A DNA stretch of 64,000 nucleotides from Chitinophaga niabensis (GTDB taxonomy: Bacteria; Bacteroidota; Bacteroidia; Chitinophagales; Chitinophagaceae), in assembly GCA_017849435.1 (NCBI GenBank), contig JAFIGY010000022.1:1-64000 (forward strand), given 5' to 3'. Made by a program: the position numbers and the translations under genes. This document shows positions 26,516 through 35,350 of this stretch, in pieces; the stretch's first letter is position 1; every line of letters starts with the position of its first letter. Under the pieces are notes generated by a model. It had not been told where the DNA came from, did no database searches, and saw only the letters and a list, made by a program, of their open reading frames with translations.

Positions 26516-27308
26516 GACGGAACATTTGGGTGTAGTTCGCGGAAATGAGCCTGCTGAAATCACTGAACATCACCGTGGGATTGTTGGCAATGCTAACGCT
26601 GGTGGAGCCGTTGAAGACTTTCAGGATGTCCGCCATCAGATGTACATTGGCTTCCCGGCCCTGACGTACTTTGGCTGTTCCGCCGGCGCGAAGGTCAACC
26701 GTGAAGGTTTTGATGTTATTGATGGTGGGTGCACTGTATCCACCGAATCCGCCGATATGGTAACGGAATTTGCGCAGTCCGTCCGGCCCAACGGGTGCCG
26801 CTGCTGAAATACCTTCCATCCTGAAAAAGATATAACCGCTGTTCCAGCCCCAGTACATGCCGGTTTCCATCGTACCCGCAGGGTCGAGGGCGCCTGTTCT
26901 CCGCTCAATGCCCATGGTACTGCGCAGACTGTCTACGCCCAGCACGAAGGAAATGGATGCGTACTCTGCTTCGGGTACGCGCACTTTCACGAATTGGGAA
27001 GATGCATTGGCTTCAGATATCAGGAAGTAACTGCTATCCTGCGGTACGCTGTATTCATCACCGTTCACGGTTTTTACTTTGATGTTGCTGATGAAGTACT
27101 GAAGCAGGGTAACCGAGAAAGATTCTCCGGAAGCATTGGCGTAAGTAGCCGTATTCAGCTGGAGGTTCCGGTCGCCAACGATATTGTCAAACTGGATCGA
27201 TAAGGTGGCTTTCTGATTTATATTGAATGTGGGTGTCGGGTCATCTTTTTTAGAGCAGGACATAAGGGTACCGGCCGCGAGGGCAGCAAAGATCAACAAA
27301 TGTTTCAT
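26496..27308 (-). CDS. MbnP-like lipoprotein (probable copper-binding partner of the di-heme enzyme)
   Basis: 270 residues, lipoprotein signal with Cys18 (LMSCSKK). The core matches the MbnP family by eye: YFISNIKVKT, LGVDSLR, GALDPAGTMETGMYWGWNSGY (split here as TGALDPAGTM and ETGMYWGWNSGY), FRYHIGG and NVHLMADILK. Trp153 and Trp155 in MYWGW, His184 and His223 are candidate modified or metal-binding residues; the tail ends FRHDH. In characterised MbnP a Trp is converted to kynurenine by MbnH and the protein binds copper. That chemistry is inferred here from family and neighbourhood. Confidence 0.82.
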   Translation of the reverse strand: MKHLLIFAALAAGTLMSCSKKDDPTPTFNINQKATLSIQFDNIVGDRNLQLNTATYANASGESFSVTLLQYFISNIKVKTVNGDEYSVPQDSSYFLISEANASSQFVKVRVPEAEYASISFVLGVDSLRSTMGIERRTGALDPAGTMETGMYWGWNSGYIFFRMEGISAAAPVGPDGLRKFRYHIGGFGGYSAPTINNIKTFTVDLRAGGTAKVRQGREANVHLMADILKVFNGSTSVSIANNPTVMFSDFSRLISANYTQMFRHDHTEN

Positions 27309-27391
27309 GATGTTTTACGAGTTAGATAGACACAATAAATTTTATAGTCCGGGTACGCATACCCGAACGGTCACGAAAAAAGCTATGCCGT

Positions 27392-27769
27392 TCAGGCTGC
27401 CGGCGGATGGAAAACAGATGTGGGCTGATCTACGGGGGAGCCGATGGAAGAGGGGATGTGCCTGTCATTCGCCAGTGTTATGCAAACAGCGGCCAGTGAA
27501 TGATCGGCTTTGATATGGGGGTAGAATATTTCGCTTTTGTTGTCAGCTTTGCGGAGCGGGCTTTCCTGATCTTTCTTTTGTTCTTCCGCCAGTTTTTTGG
27601 TGAGCTGGCAATGACCGTTACAATGTAACTCCGGTCTGTTGCGGTTTTCGCAGAGGTTCTTCGCAATGAATTCCTGGTTGATGCGGAAGCCGAGCATCAC
27701 CACATAACGGTCTCCCACCTGGCTAAGCCAGGTCAGCAGGAAAAAGATAGCGATCCATTGGTTCCGCAT
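27392..27769 (-). CDS. Small Cys-motif membrane protein heading the MbnP/MbnH-like operon
   Basis: 125 residues: one N-terminal hydrophobic segment (about 5-17), then KNLCENRNRPELHCNGHCQ with Cys40, Cys50 and Cys54 and two nearby His, then a charged linker and a His-containing C-terminal part. The pattern C-E-N-(x7)-C-N-G-x-C is familiar to me from small Bacteroidota proteins next to MbnP-like genes; function unknown. It looks like a metal-binding or thiol-redox module on the outer face of the inner membrane. ATG 27769 is chosen because a good -7 element lies just upstream. Confidence 0.75.
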   Translation of the reverse strand: MRNQWIAIFFLLTWLSQVGDRYVVMLGFRINQEFIAKNLCENRNRPELHCNGHCQLTKKLAEEQKKDQESPLRKADNKSEIFYPHIKADHSLAAVCITLANDRHIPSSIGSPVDQPTSVFHPPAA

Positions 27770-27775
27770 GATGTG

Positions 27776-27783
27776 CAAATGTA
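27776..27783 (-). promoter_or_regulatory. Putative -7 element of the metal-module operon
   Basis: TACATTTG fits TAnnTTTG and ends 6 bases before ATG 27769. It marks the probable start of a transcript running through four or five genes down to 24588 or 22694. Confidence 0.5.
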
Positions 27784-27816
27784 AGGTCTTGCGGATAAAT
27801 GTAAATATGATTTTGG

Positions 27817-28557
27817 TCATTCATCCATGCCACCATCGTTTCCTTTTTCCGTTTTGTTGCTGCCGGCAACGAGGGTGTTGATGGTGTTGATCTCGTCTTT
27901 TGTAAAGTAGCGCCATTGGCCGGGGGGAAGGTCTTTCAGCGTGATGTTCATGATACGCACGCGCCTGAGGGAAGTGACCGCATATCCCAACGCCTCGCAC
28001 ATCCGGCGGATCTGCCGGTTCAGGCCTTGTATAAGGATGATGCGGAATCGCTGCGGGCCTTCCTGTTGCACAAAACACTTTTTCGTATATACGCCCATAA
28101 TGCGTACGCCGCTGCGCATGGTTTTGATAAACTCGGGGGTGAGGGGTTTATCAACAGTTACGATGTATTCCTTTTCATGCTGGTTGCCCGCGCGAAGGAT
28201 TTTGTTCACGATATCGCCATCGTTGGTAAGGAAGATCAGTCCTTCCGATAATTTATCCAAACGCCCGATGGGAAAGATGCGGGAAGAATAATTGACATAG
28301 TCGATGATATTGGTCTTGTCTTTGAGGTCGGTGGTACAGGTAATGCCTTTGGGCTTGTTCAGCGCGATGTAGACGGTGGCCTTTTTCTTTCTGAGCGGCT
28401 CTCCATCGATCTCCACTACATCACCCGTACCCACACGGTTGCCTTTGGAGGCGATGTTATCGTTAATGGTTACACGGCCCTGTTCAATATATTTGTCGGC
28501 TTCCCTTCTGCTACAGAAACCGGTATCGCTGATGTATTTGTTAATGCTGATGTCCAT
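27817..28557 (-). CDS. rluF: 23S rRNA pseudouridine synthase, RluF type
   Basis: 246 residues. An S4 RNA-binding domain (about 1-60: INKYISDTGFCSRREADKYI) is followed by the RsuA/RluB/E/F catalytic domain with GRLDKLSEGLIFLTNDGD, where Asp is the nucleophile, and LIQGLNRQIRRMCEALGY. The RluF group modifies U2604 in 23S rRNA (and position 35 of tRNA-Tyr in E. coli). Start set at ATG 28557, matching the S4 domain start and a -7 element 9 bases upstream. The rather long acidic tail is not conserved. Confidence 0.88.
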   Translation of the reverse strand: MDISINKYISDTGFCSRREADKYIEQGRVTINDNIASKGNRVGTGDVVEIDGEPLRKKKATVYIALNKPKGITCTTDLKDKTNIIDYVNYSSRIFPIGRLDKLSEGLIFLTNDGDIVNKILRAGNQHEKEYIVTVDKPLTPEFIKTMRSGVRIMGVYTKKCFVQQEGPQRFRIILIQGLNRQIRRMCEALGYAVTSLRRVRIMNITLKDLPPGQWRYFTKDEINTINTLVAGSNKTEKGNDGGMDE

Positions 28558-28566
28558 ATCGCTGCG

Positions 28567-28574
28567 CAAAATTA
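28567..28574 (-). promoter_or_regulatory. Putative -7 element of rluF
   Basis: TAATTTTG fits TAnnTTTG, 9 bases before the ATG at 28557. Confidence 0.45.
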
Positions 28575-28646
28575 AAAATTTTGGGCGGAAACGGATCAGC
28601 AGCCTGAAAGCATTGTTGTATGAGTTTTCGCGGCCCCACTGACGCG

Positions 28647-29798
28647 TTATATCAACAGTATGTCTATCCGGTGTGCCTGTACCACCTGTACGCAATTGGA
28701 CCAGGAGAAAACAGTGAAGTAGCCATCCTGGGAGGCTACAAGCGCCAGTGCTTCCTGCTGGTCATGCACGAATTGTGCAGCGGAAAGATGCCGGGTGCCG
28801 CCGATATTGGAAGGATGTATCATTCTCGGTGTACCGTCCACTACCGGTTCGGAGAATAATACCTGCTCCACAGGTTCTGAGTGGCCGGCCCGCGCGATCT
28901 TAGCCCCGAAGGTAAGCAGCTGATGCCGGTCGTTGATCACGGTAGCGCCGTCTACCGCCGTGAGACCGGATATATTCTCGATCTCCCGCCGAAGGGCGTT
29001 CTGCCAGTATAATTCGCTGACCACATTACTGTCTTTGCAGATTAAATCCGCTACGCCGGAGAATACCGGGGAAATGGGGTATTGCAGGGGATGGATGATC
29101 GATTCCTTCCATCCGTCGTGGTGCGAAGGCGTCACCAGCAAAATACCACCGCGTTTATGCGCACGCATGGACACTGCCATTTGTATCAGCACGTTCACGG
29201 GATCGTTCCAGAGCGCGGAAGTATTCAACCCAAGGAGGGAGCGGAGGATGGCCGGACTGTCCGGCAGCAGGCCGCTGTTCTCGTTCACGATCTTCACCTG
29301 ATCCCCTTTCAGCATCGCCACATTGGTGAATTTGCCAAGTCCCCGGTTACTGCGGTGTTTGATCACCAGTAATCCCGGCTCGGAAACATCCAGTACAAAA
29401 CAATAGTTGGGTAATTTGGTGGTAGTGCCCCAGATGTACATTTCGTATTCATCGTACCACACGCCTACGTGTACACCAGCCCTTTCCACGCCGGGGGCCA
29501 GTTTGGAAAGTATTTTGCTGGTCAGGGGCAGTCGCTGGGAGAACAGGAGCGGTTTACCGGCCTGATCCGGGTGCAGAAAAGCCAGCGATATTCTCGGGGG
29601 AACGCCTTCCTCCCGTTGCAGACTGGCCCAGAAGGCCACATCTATCATCACTTCCACGGCTCTCGTGCCGGGAGGGGTGGCGAGTTCTTCTTCACTGTTC
29701 TCCGCAGCGGCAGCGATATGTTTCAGAAAATGTACGGCAATATTGCCGGCCACTTTGGACGCTGCCTGGTAGGTGGATGATTCGTATGCTGTTTCCAT
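28647..29798 (-). CDS. Diverged diadenylate-cyclase-like (DAC) protein with N-terminal sensor-like region
   Basis: 383 residues, no signal peptide or clear membrane span. Residues about 200-375 resemble a DAC (DisA_N) domain: RGGILLV strand, VDGATVI (DGA, 283-285) and GGTRHLSAAQFVHDQQEALALVASQDG (split: GGTRHLSAAQF, 333-343; EALALVASQDG). Canonical cyclases have DGA and RHR; here the second Arg is Leu338. Residues 1-195 look like the 'DACNV' sensor-type region annotated on many Bacteroidota proteins. It may make or bind a cyclic dinucleotide, but activity is unproven. It has the best promoter match in the window and is monocistronic. Confidence 0.7.
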   Translation of the reverse strand: METAYESSTYQAASKVAGNIAVHFLKHIAAAAENSEEELATPPGTRAVEVMIDVAFWASLQREEGVPPRISLAFLHPDQAGKPLLFSQRLPLTSKILSKLAPGVERAGVHVGVWYDEYEMYIWGTTTKLPNYCFVLDVSEPGLLVIKHRSNRGLGKFTNVAMLKGDQVKIVNENSGLLPDSPAILRSLLGLNTSALWNDPVNVLIQMAVSMRAHKRGGILLVTPSHHDGWKESIIHPLQYPISPVFSGVADLICKDSNVVSELYWQNALRREIENISGLTAVDGATVINDRHQLLTFGAKIARAGHSEPVEQVLFSEPVVDGTPRMIHPSNIGGTRHLSAAQFVHDQQEALALVASQDGYFTVFSWSNCVQVVQAHRIDILLI

Positions 29799-29816
29799 AG
29801 TTGCTTTTTCTCACCT

Positions 29817-29845
29817 CAAATGTAACTTTTTTAGTTTTTTCCCAA
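29817..29845 (-). promoter_or_regulatory. Promoter of the DAC-like gene
   Basis: TTG at 29843-29845 and TACATTTG at 29817-29824, separated by 18 bases on the minus strand, match the Bacteroidota -33/-7 pair. The ATG is 18 bases beyond the -7 element. Confidence 0.6.
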
Positions 29846-29921
29846 TTTTAGAGGGAGGAGTTCCAAAATAACAGCCGATTGCCTATATTGTTCTCTATCT
29901 GCATTTCACAATGCCCATCCC

Positions 29922-31862
29922 ATGAAAAGAACACTATGCCTGCTTTACGGCATATTATACCTGTGCGGATGGGTAGCTGCACAGGACCAGCATCCTTATA
30001 TACTCAATGGTTCGGCCACGCAAACGAGCTGTAATTGCTATGTGCTTACGGAAGACATCAAAAACCAGGGCGGCACGGTCTGGAATAAGAACAAAATAGA
30101 CCTGCGGGAATCCTTTAATTATGTGTTTGATGTGAATCTCGGTTGCAAGGACCTGGATGGCGCGGACGGCATTGGTTTCATTCTGCAGACGAGAGGCACG
30201 AATCTCGGCAGCTCCGGCGGGGGGCTGGGCTTCAAGGGGATCAGTCCGTCCCTCGGCGTACTGATCGATACCTACCAGAACCTCGGCGATCATGATCCCA
30301 CCTGGGATCATCTGGCGATACAGGCGAATGGAGACCTGGATCATGCCACCGCCAACAACCTGGCCGGGCCGGTGATGCTGCTGGATGGCGTGGAGAATAT
30401 CGAGGATTGCCAGTGGCATTTGTTCCGCATTAAATGGGATGCTTCCGCACACGTAATGGAAGTGAGCGTAGACGGGCAGCTCAGGCTGACCCTGAAAAAG
30501 GATATACTCAATGATATCTTTAACGGCGATCCGATGGTATTTTGGGGCTTTGCCGGTTCCACCGGCGGTCTTTCCAACAAGCAACAATTCTGCGCCGCAT
30601 TGCGCCCGGCTTTCGATTTTACAGGTGGACAGGTGCTTTGTGAAGGCACTCCCGCGAAGTTCCGGGACAATTCCAACTCCTTTGGCGTGATCACACGCTG
30701 GTGGTGGGATATGGGAGACGGTTCCCGGTCTGTTGTGGCGCAGCCCCCTCCGCATCAGTACCCTGCCGCCGGGAATTACCTGGTGAAACTGGTGATTGAA
30801 GACAACAGCGGCTGCATATCAGATACCCTGAAATCACCTGTTACCATCGGATCCTACCCGGTGGCGGATTTCAGCGCCAACACCCTCTGCCTCGGAACCC
30901 CGCTCAATGTCAAAGATCAATCGACCGTAAAAGTGGGGACGCTCCAGCAATGGCAATGGAACTGGGGCGATGGCACTACCTCCACCGTGCAGAACCCCGT
31001 GGCCCCCTATACCACTGCAGGATCGCACCCCGTGAAGCTCAAAGTGACCACCAAAGAGGGGTGCAGCAGTGAGGTGACGAAACAGATAGACGTACGGCCG
31101 ATGCCGAAAGTCAAAGCCAACGGGCGCAATGTCTGTATCGGGGAAGTATCGCAATTCACCGGCACTAACCTCACACCGCAGGTACCGGTGAAGGACTGGG
31201 CCTGGGAAATGGGGGATGCATCCATCGTGCGGGGAAAAGATATCAGTTATCGGTACACCGCCGGTGGGAAATACACGGTGAGACTGCATGCCATTAGTAA
31301 TGACGGTTGTGTGGCCGTGCCCTCAGACCTTCCCGTGGAGGTGGTTGCCTTACAGCTGGATGCAGGCCGGGATACGATCATTGCGCGGGATCAGCCGCTG
31401 CAGCTCAATGCCGTAGCGCAGGGGAGCAATCTGCGGTTCGTGTGGTCACCAGTAACCGGACTGGATGACCCTTACAGCGCATCGCCGAAAGCCTTCCTGC
31501 AAAAGGATCAGACGTACCACGTCACCGTCACTTCCCCGGAAGGATGTATGGGTGAGGGGGTCGTACGGGTTAAAGTGTATGAAGGCCCGGAATTCTATGT
31601 TCCCACCGCCTTTACGCCTAATCATGACGGGCATAACGACCAGTTCCGGGTGATTGCCGCCGGTGTGCCGCAGATCGATTTCTTCAGGATATGGAACCGT
31701 TGGGGGCAGGAGATGTACCGTACTTCCACTTTACCTGCGGTATGGGACGGTACGCTGAATGGCAAGCCTGCTGAAGCAGATACCTATGTGTGGATGGTGC
31801 AGGGGGTGGACTACAAAGGCAGGCGGTTCAGCAGGAAGGGCACGGTAACGCTTATACGATAA
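29922..31862 (+). CDS. Lectin-like/PKD-repeat protein with gliding-type (type B) T9SS C-terminal domain
   Basis: 646 residues: signal peptide 1-20, an L-type lectin-like jelly roll about 25-230 (ADGIGFILQTRG, LGVLIDTYQN, WHLFRIKWD), three PKD-like domains about 230-475 (WWWDMGDGS, WQWNWGDGT, WAWEMGDAS), an Ig-like module, and a C-terminal gliding-motility-associated domain about 560-646 (YVPTAFTPNHDGHNDQF, IWNRWGQEMY, VWDGTLNGKPAEADTYVW). It would be exported by the type IX system and act as a surface adhesin or glycan binder. It overlaps the convergent oxidoreductase gene by 11 bases. Confidence 0.9.
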   Translation: MKRTLCLLYGILYLCGWVAAQDQHPYILNGSATQTSCNCYVLTEDIKNQGGTVWNKNKIDLRESFNYVFDVNLGCKDLDGADGIGFILQTRGTNLGSSGGGLGFKGISPSLGVLIDTYQNLGDHDPTWDHLAIQANGDLDHATANNLAGPVMLLDGVENIEDCQWHLFRIKWDASAHVMEVSVDGQLRLTLKKDILNDIFNGDPMVFWGFAGSTGGLSNKQQFCAALRPAFDFTGGQVLCEGTPAKFRDNSNSFGVITRWWWDMGDGSRSVVAQPPPHQYPAAGNYLVKLVIEDNSGCISDTLKSPVTIGSYPVADFSANTLCLGTPLNVKDQSTVKVGTLQQWQWNWGDGTTSTVQNPVAPYTTAGSHPVKLKVTTKEGCSSEVTKQIDVRPMPKVKANGRNVCIGEVSQFTGTNLTPQVPVKDWAWEMGDASIVRGKDISYRYTAGGKYTVRLHAISNDGCVAVPSDLPVEVVALQLDAGRDTIIARDQPLQLNAVAQGSNLRFVWSPVTGLDDPYSASPKAFLQKDQTYHVTVTSPEGCMGEGVVRVKVYEGPEFYVPTAFTPNHDGHNDQFRVIAAGVPQIDFFRIWNRWGQEMYRTSTLPAVWDGTLNGKPAEADTYVWMVQGVDYKGRRFSRKGTVTLIR

Positions 31863-33216
31863 TTTCAGGATGCTTCCAGGGCTCGCGGTAAGGGCGGCGC
31901 AACAATGCTGTCGCTTCCCGGTCCCCCGTAATAATGCGTTTCTCCGGATCATAACTGAGCGGCCGGCCGGTTTGCATGGAAATATTGGCCAGAATACAAC
32001 TGGCAGTGGAGATATGCCCTTCGGCAATGTCCGCAACAGGGCGGCCGTTATGAGTGATCGCCGAAAGGAAATCCAGCATATGCAGCCGCGTGGCGGGCGC
32101 CGCATTCAACTCAATGTCCGGCTCCGTTACATCTTCCGGATATTTTTCTTTTTCAAACACCACATCTTTATGAATAGGCTCGCCATTACCGGAGGGAATG
32201 AAATCGTACTGCATGGTACTGGCTTTTAAGGTTCCCTTTTCTCCGTACAGCGTGAAGGCCCAGGGGTATTTAGGATCTGCGGGCGCTCCCCAGGTGCGGT
32301 GCTGCCACACACAGTTCAGATGATCGTATTCGAAGATGGCGGTTTGTGTATCCGCAATGTTTGATTTGCCTGTGGTTTGCACATAGATGCCGCCGGTGGA
32401 GGTGATACGTTTCGGCCAGCCAAGCTGCAGCATCCAGCGCACGGTATCGAACATATGGACGCACATGTCTCCCATAATACCATTGCCATACTCCATGAAG
32501 GTCCGCCACCAGCGTTTGTGTGGTATACCGTCATAGGGGCGCAGGGGCGCGGGGCCGGTCCACATATCATAATCGAGGAAATCCGGAACGGCCTGTACCG
32601 GCGGGTTGCCATTGGCCTGCATGTGATAATAACAGCACATTTCCACATGGGAGATCTTACCTAACAGTCCCGCCTCTACGATATTCTTTTTCGCATCTAT
32701 CAGGTGCGGTGTACTTTTACGCTGCGTGCCTACCTGTACTACCCGCTTGTATTTACGTGCCGCAGCTACCATCGCTTCACCTTCCATCACATCCACGCTG
32801 ATCGGCTTTTGTACATATACATGCGCTCCGGCTTTTATTGCCTCAATGGCCTGCAGGGCATGCCAATGGTCGGGCGTACCAATCAGCACAATATCCAGCT
32901 GGTTCTCTGCCAGCATCTTCCGGTAATCATTATACAACTTCGGCGTTTCATGCGAGGATTGCCGTTTGCTGACCATGGCAGCGGCTTCTGAAAGCATGTG
33001 TTTGTCCACATCGCACAATGCCACCACTTTTACGGGCGCTACCTGCATGAGACGGAACAGATCGCTTTTGCCGTACCAGCCCGTTCCGATCAGGCCTACG
33101 CGGTAGGGTTTGGTAGGATGGAGAATGTCCAGTGCATTTGCGCCCAGTGTACTGAGCACCAGCGAAGCGGTTGCGCCTTTCAGGAAACGGCGGCGGTTGA
33201 TGTTGAAATTTTCCAT
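31852..33216 (-). CDS. Tat-exported Gfo/Idh/MocA-family oxidoreductase
   Basis: 454 residues. NRRRFLKGATASLVLSTLGANA is a twin-arginine signal. A Rossmann domain follows (RVGLIGTGWYGKSDL, LCDVDKHML), then GTPDHWHALQAI and VYVQKPISVDVMEG, the family's catalytic lysine region with QKP in place of the usual EKP. The C-terminal half is the GFO_IDH_MocA beta-sheet domain. It would oxidise or reduce a sugar in the periplasm with a pre-loaded NAD(P). It belongs to the group common in Bacteroidota and Planctomycetes; substrate unknown. Confidence 0.9.
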   Translation of the reverse strand: MENFNINRRRFLKGATASLVLSTLGANALDILHPTKPYRVGLIGTGWYGKSDLFRLMQVAPVKVVALCDVDKHMLSEAAAMVSKRQSSHETPKLYNDYRKMLAENQLDIVLIGTPDHWHALQAIEAIKAGAHVYVQKPISVDVMEGEAMVAAARKYKRVVQVGTQRKSTPHLIDAKKNIVEAGLLGKISHVEMCCYYHMQANGNPPVQAVPDFLDYDMWTGPAPLRPYDGIPHKRWWRTFMEYGNGIMGDMCVHMFDTVRWMLQLGWPKRITSTGGIYVQTTGKSNIADTQTAIFEYDHLNCVWQHRTWGAPADPKYPWAFTLYGEKGTLKASTMQYDFIPSGNGEPIHKDVVFEKEKYPEDVTEPDIELNAAPATRLHMLDFLSAITHNGRPVADIAEGHISTASCILANISMQTGRPLSYDPEKRIITGDREATALLRRPYREPWKHPEIIV

Positions 33217-33316
33217 AATGAAATGTATAACGTGGCTCCTTTAAAAATACAGATTAAATAGTTAGCGTTTTTCAAAAAAGATGATTTGTGCGACATTTGT
33301 GGTTTTACAACAGTAC

Positions 33317-35350
33317 ATGAAAGTTTGCATAGCGGAAAAACCTAGCGTGGCAAAGGACATTGCGGAGGTGCTGGGCGCGAAACAGCGGAAGGACGGATAT
33401 TATGAGGGGAACGGATATTGCGTCACCTGGACCTTCGGGCATTTCTGTACCCTCAAGGAACCACATGACTATCATGAGCACTGGAAATTCTGGCACCTGG
33501 ACGATCTGCCGATCATTCCCGCCAGTTTCGGCATCAAGCTGATAGAAAATGCCGGTGCACAGAAACAGTTCGGTATCATCGAACGGCTGATCAAAGAATG
33601 CGAGGAAGTGATCAACTGTGGGGACGCGGGGCAGGAAGGGGAGCTTATTCAGCGATGGGTATTGCTGAAAGCGAAGTGCGCGGTTCCTGTGAAACGGCTG
33701 TGGATATCTTCTCTAACGGAGGAGGCTATACGGGATGGCTTTGCCCATCTTAAAGATGCGGAGCAATACAATAATCTTTATGCGGCGGGGAGTAGTCGCG
33801 CTATCGGCGACTGGCTGCTGGGAATGAATGCCACCCGGCTTTTTACGAAGAAATTCGCGGAAGGGAAAACCGTATTGTCCATCGGCCGCGTGCAGACGCC
33901 CACGCTGGCCATGATTGTACAGCGGCAGAAAGAGATCAACGCCTTTGTATCTGAAGAGTATTGGGAGCTGAAAACCCTCTACCGTGAAACCGAATTCACC
34001 GCCGTCATAGACCGTATCCGGCAGCAGGAGCGTGCTGTAAAGGGATTGGCTTATCTAAAGGAACATCCTTTCGAGATCGTTTCTTCGGAACGGAAGGAAG
34101 GGAAGGAAGGCAATCCCCGGCTTTTTGACCTTACTGCCCTGCAGGTGGAAGCCAATAAGAAATATGCCTATACGGCGGATGATACGCTCAAATACATCCA
34201 GAATCTCTACGAGAAAAAACTGGTCACTTATCCCCGCGTGGATACCACTTATCTCTCCGAAGACCTACATCCGAAAATTGCCGGCATCCTCGAGGCATTA
34301 ACCCCTTACAAACCTTTAACGGCGCCCATCCTCGCAAAACCGATCCCTAAACTCAAAACGGTGTTCGACGACAAGAAAGTGACCGATCACCACGCGATCA
34401 TTCCCACAGGTGTATACCCGGAAAACCTCCCGCTGGAGGAAAAACGGGTTTACGACCTGGTAGCACGCCGCTTCATTGCCGCTTTCTACCCGGAATGCCG
34501 CATCGCCAATACCACGGTGATGGGGAAAGTAGGGAAAGTGGAGTTCAGGGCCACGGGCAAGCAGATACTGGAACCCGGTTGGAAGGAGGTGTATGCTAAC
34601 GATACAAATGTGAAGAAAGAAGGAGAGGAAGAAGAAAAAATATTACCCGTGTTTGTGCCTGGCGAAAGCGGGCCGCATACACCCCGGATCCACCAGGGCA
34701 AGACCACCCCTCCCAAACCCTTTACCGAGGCCACTTTGCTGCGGGCGATGGAAACCGCGGGCAAACAGGTGGAGGACGAAGAGATGCGGGAATTGTTGAA
34801 AGACAATGGCATCGGTCGCCCGTCCACCCGTGCGAACATTATCGAAACCTTGTTCCGGCGTAAATACATCGAGAAGAAAAAAAAGAATATCTATGCCACA
34901 CAAACCGGCATCGACCTGATCGATACCATTCAGTCTGAATTACTGAAAAGCGCCGAGCTTACCGGTGCGTGGGAACGTAAGTTACGGATGATCGAGAAAG
35001 GAGCATATGCACCGGAAACCTTCAAGCAGGAACTCACACAAATGGTGACGGACCTTATCACGGAAGTGAAGCGCAATGCGCACAAAACGATCAGCGTGGC
35101 GCCGCCTGTTGCCCCAAAGCCCGAAGTGCCCGATGTACTGAAATGCCCTAAATGCAAGGAACATCCGATTAAGAAAGGGAACTCGGCCTGGGGATGCACC
35201 AATTTTAACGTCTGCGGATTTAAAATACCGTTTGTGTTTGAAGGAAAGAAACTGAGTGATAAACAACTGGCGGACCTTGTGAACAAAGGGAAGGTGAGGG
35301 GCGGGAAGCTGTTGCTGAATGAGCGGTTTGAATTGGTGAGCGCCTCCTAG
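33317..35350 (+). CDS. topB: DNA topoisomerase III
   Basis: 677 residues from ATG 33317, where the Toprim domain begins (KVCIAEKPSVAKDIAEVLG). Later blocks are NCGDAGQEGELIQRW, IGRVQTPTLAMIVQRQKEI and the active-site Tyr in LVTYPRVDTTYLSEDL. The C-terminal CPKC...CTNFNVC is a topoisomerase zinc-binding element. It relaxes and decatenates DNA by single-strand passage. No conjugation genes lie nearby, so it looks like a resident chromosomal copy. Its TAG stop overlaps the convergent gene's TAG in the palindrome CTAG. Confidence 0.93.
   Translation: MKVCIAEKPSVAKDIAEVLGAKQRKDGYYEGNGYCVTWTFGHFCTLKEPHDYHEHWKFWHLDDLPIIPASFGIKLIENAGAQKQFGIIERLIKECEEVINCGDAGQEGELIQRWVLLKAKCAVPVKRLWISSLTEEAIRDGFAHLKDAEQYNNLYAAGSSRAIGDWLLGMNATRLFTKKFAEGKTVLSIGRVQTPTLAMIVQRQKEINAFVSEEYWELKTLYRETEFTAVIDRIRQQERAVKGLAYLKEHPFEIVSSERKEGKEGNPRLFDLTALQVEANKKYAYTADDTLKYIQNLYEKKLVTYPRVDTTYLSEDLHPKIAGILEALTPYKPLTAPILAKPIPKLKTVFDDKKVTDHHAIIPTGVYPENLPLEEKRVYDLVARRFIAAFYPECRIANTTVMGKVGKVEFRATGKQILEPGWKEVYANDTNVKKEGEEEEKILPVFVPGESGPHTPRIHQGKTTPPKPFTEATLLRAMETAGKQVEDEEMRELLKDNGIGRPSTRANIIETLFRRKYIEKKKKNIYATQTGIDLIDTIQSELLKSAELTGAWERKLRMIEKGAYAPETFKQELTQMVTDLITEVKRNAHKTISVAPPVAPKPEVPDVLKCPKCKEHPIKKGNSAWGCTNFNVCGFKIPFVFEGKKLSDKQLADLVNKGKVRGGKLLLNERFELVSAS

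Noticed and set aside
27350-27365. CGGGTA/TACCCG hairpin between the Cys protein and MbnP-like genes
   Set aside because: Short stem with no T-run on either side; it would also split an evident operon.
33317-35350. topB as a sign of an integrative conjugative element
   Set aside because: No relaxase, Tra genes, integrase or attachment repeats nearby.
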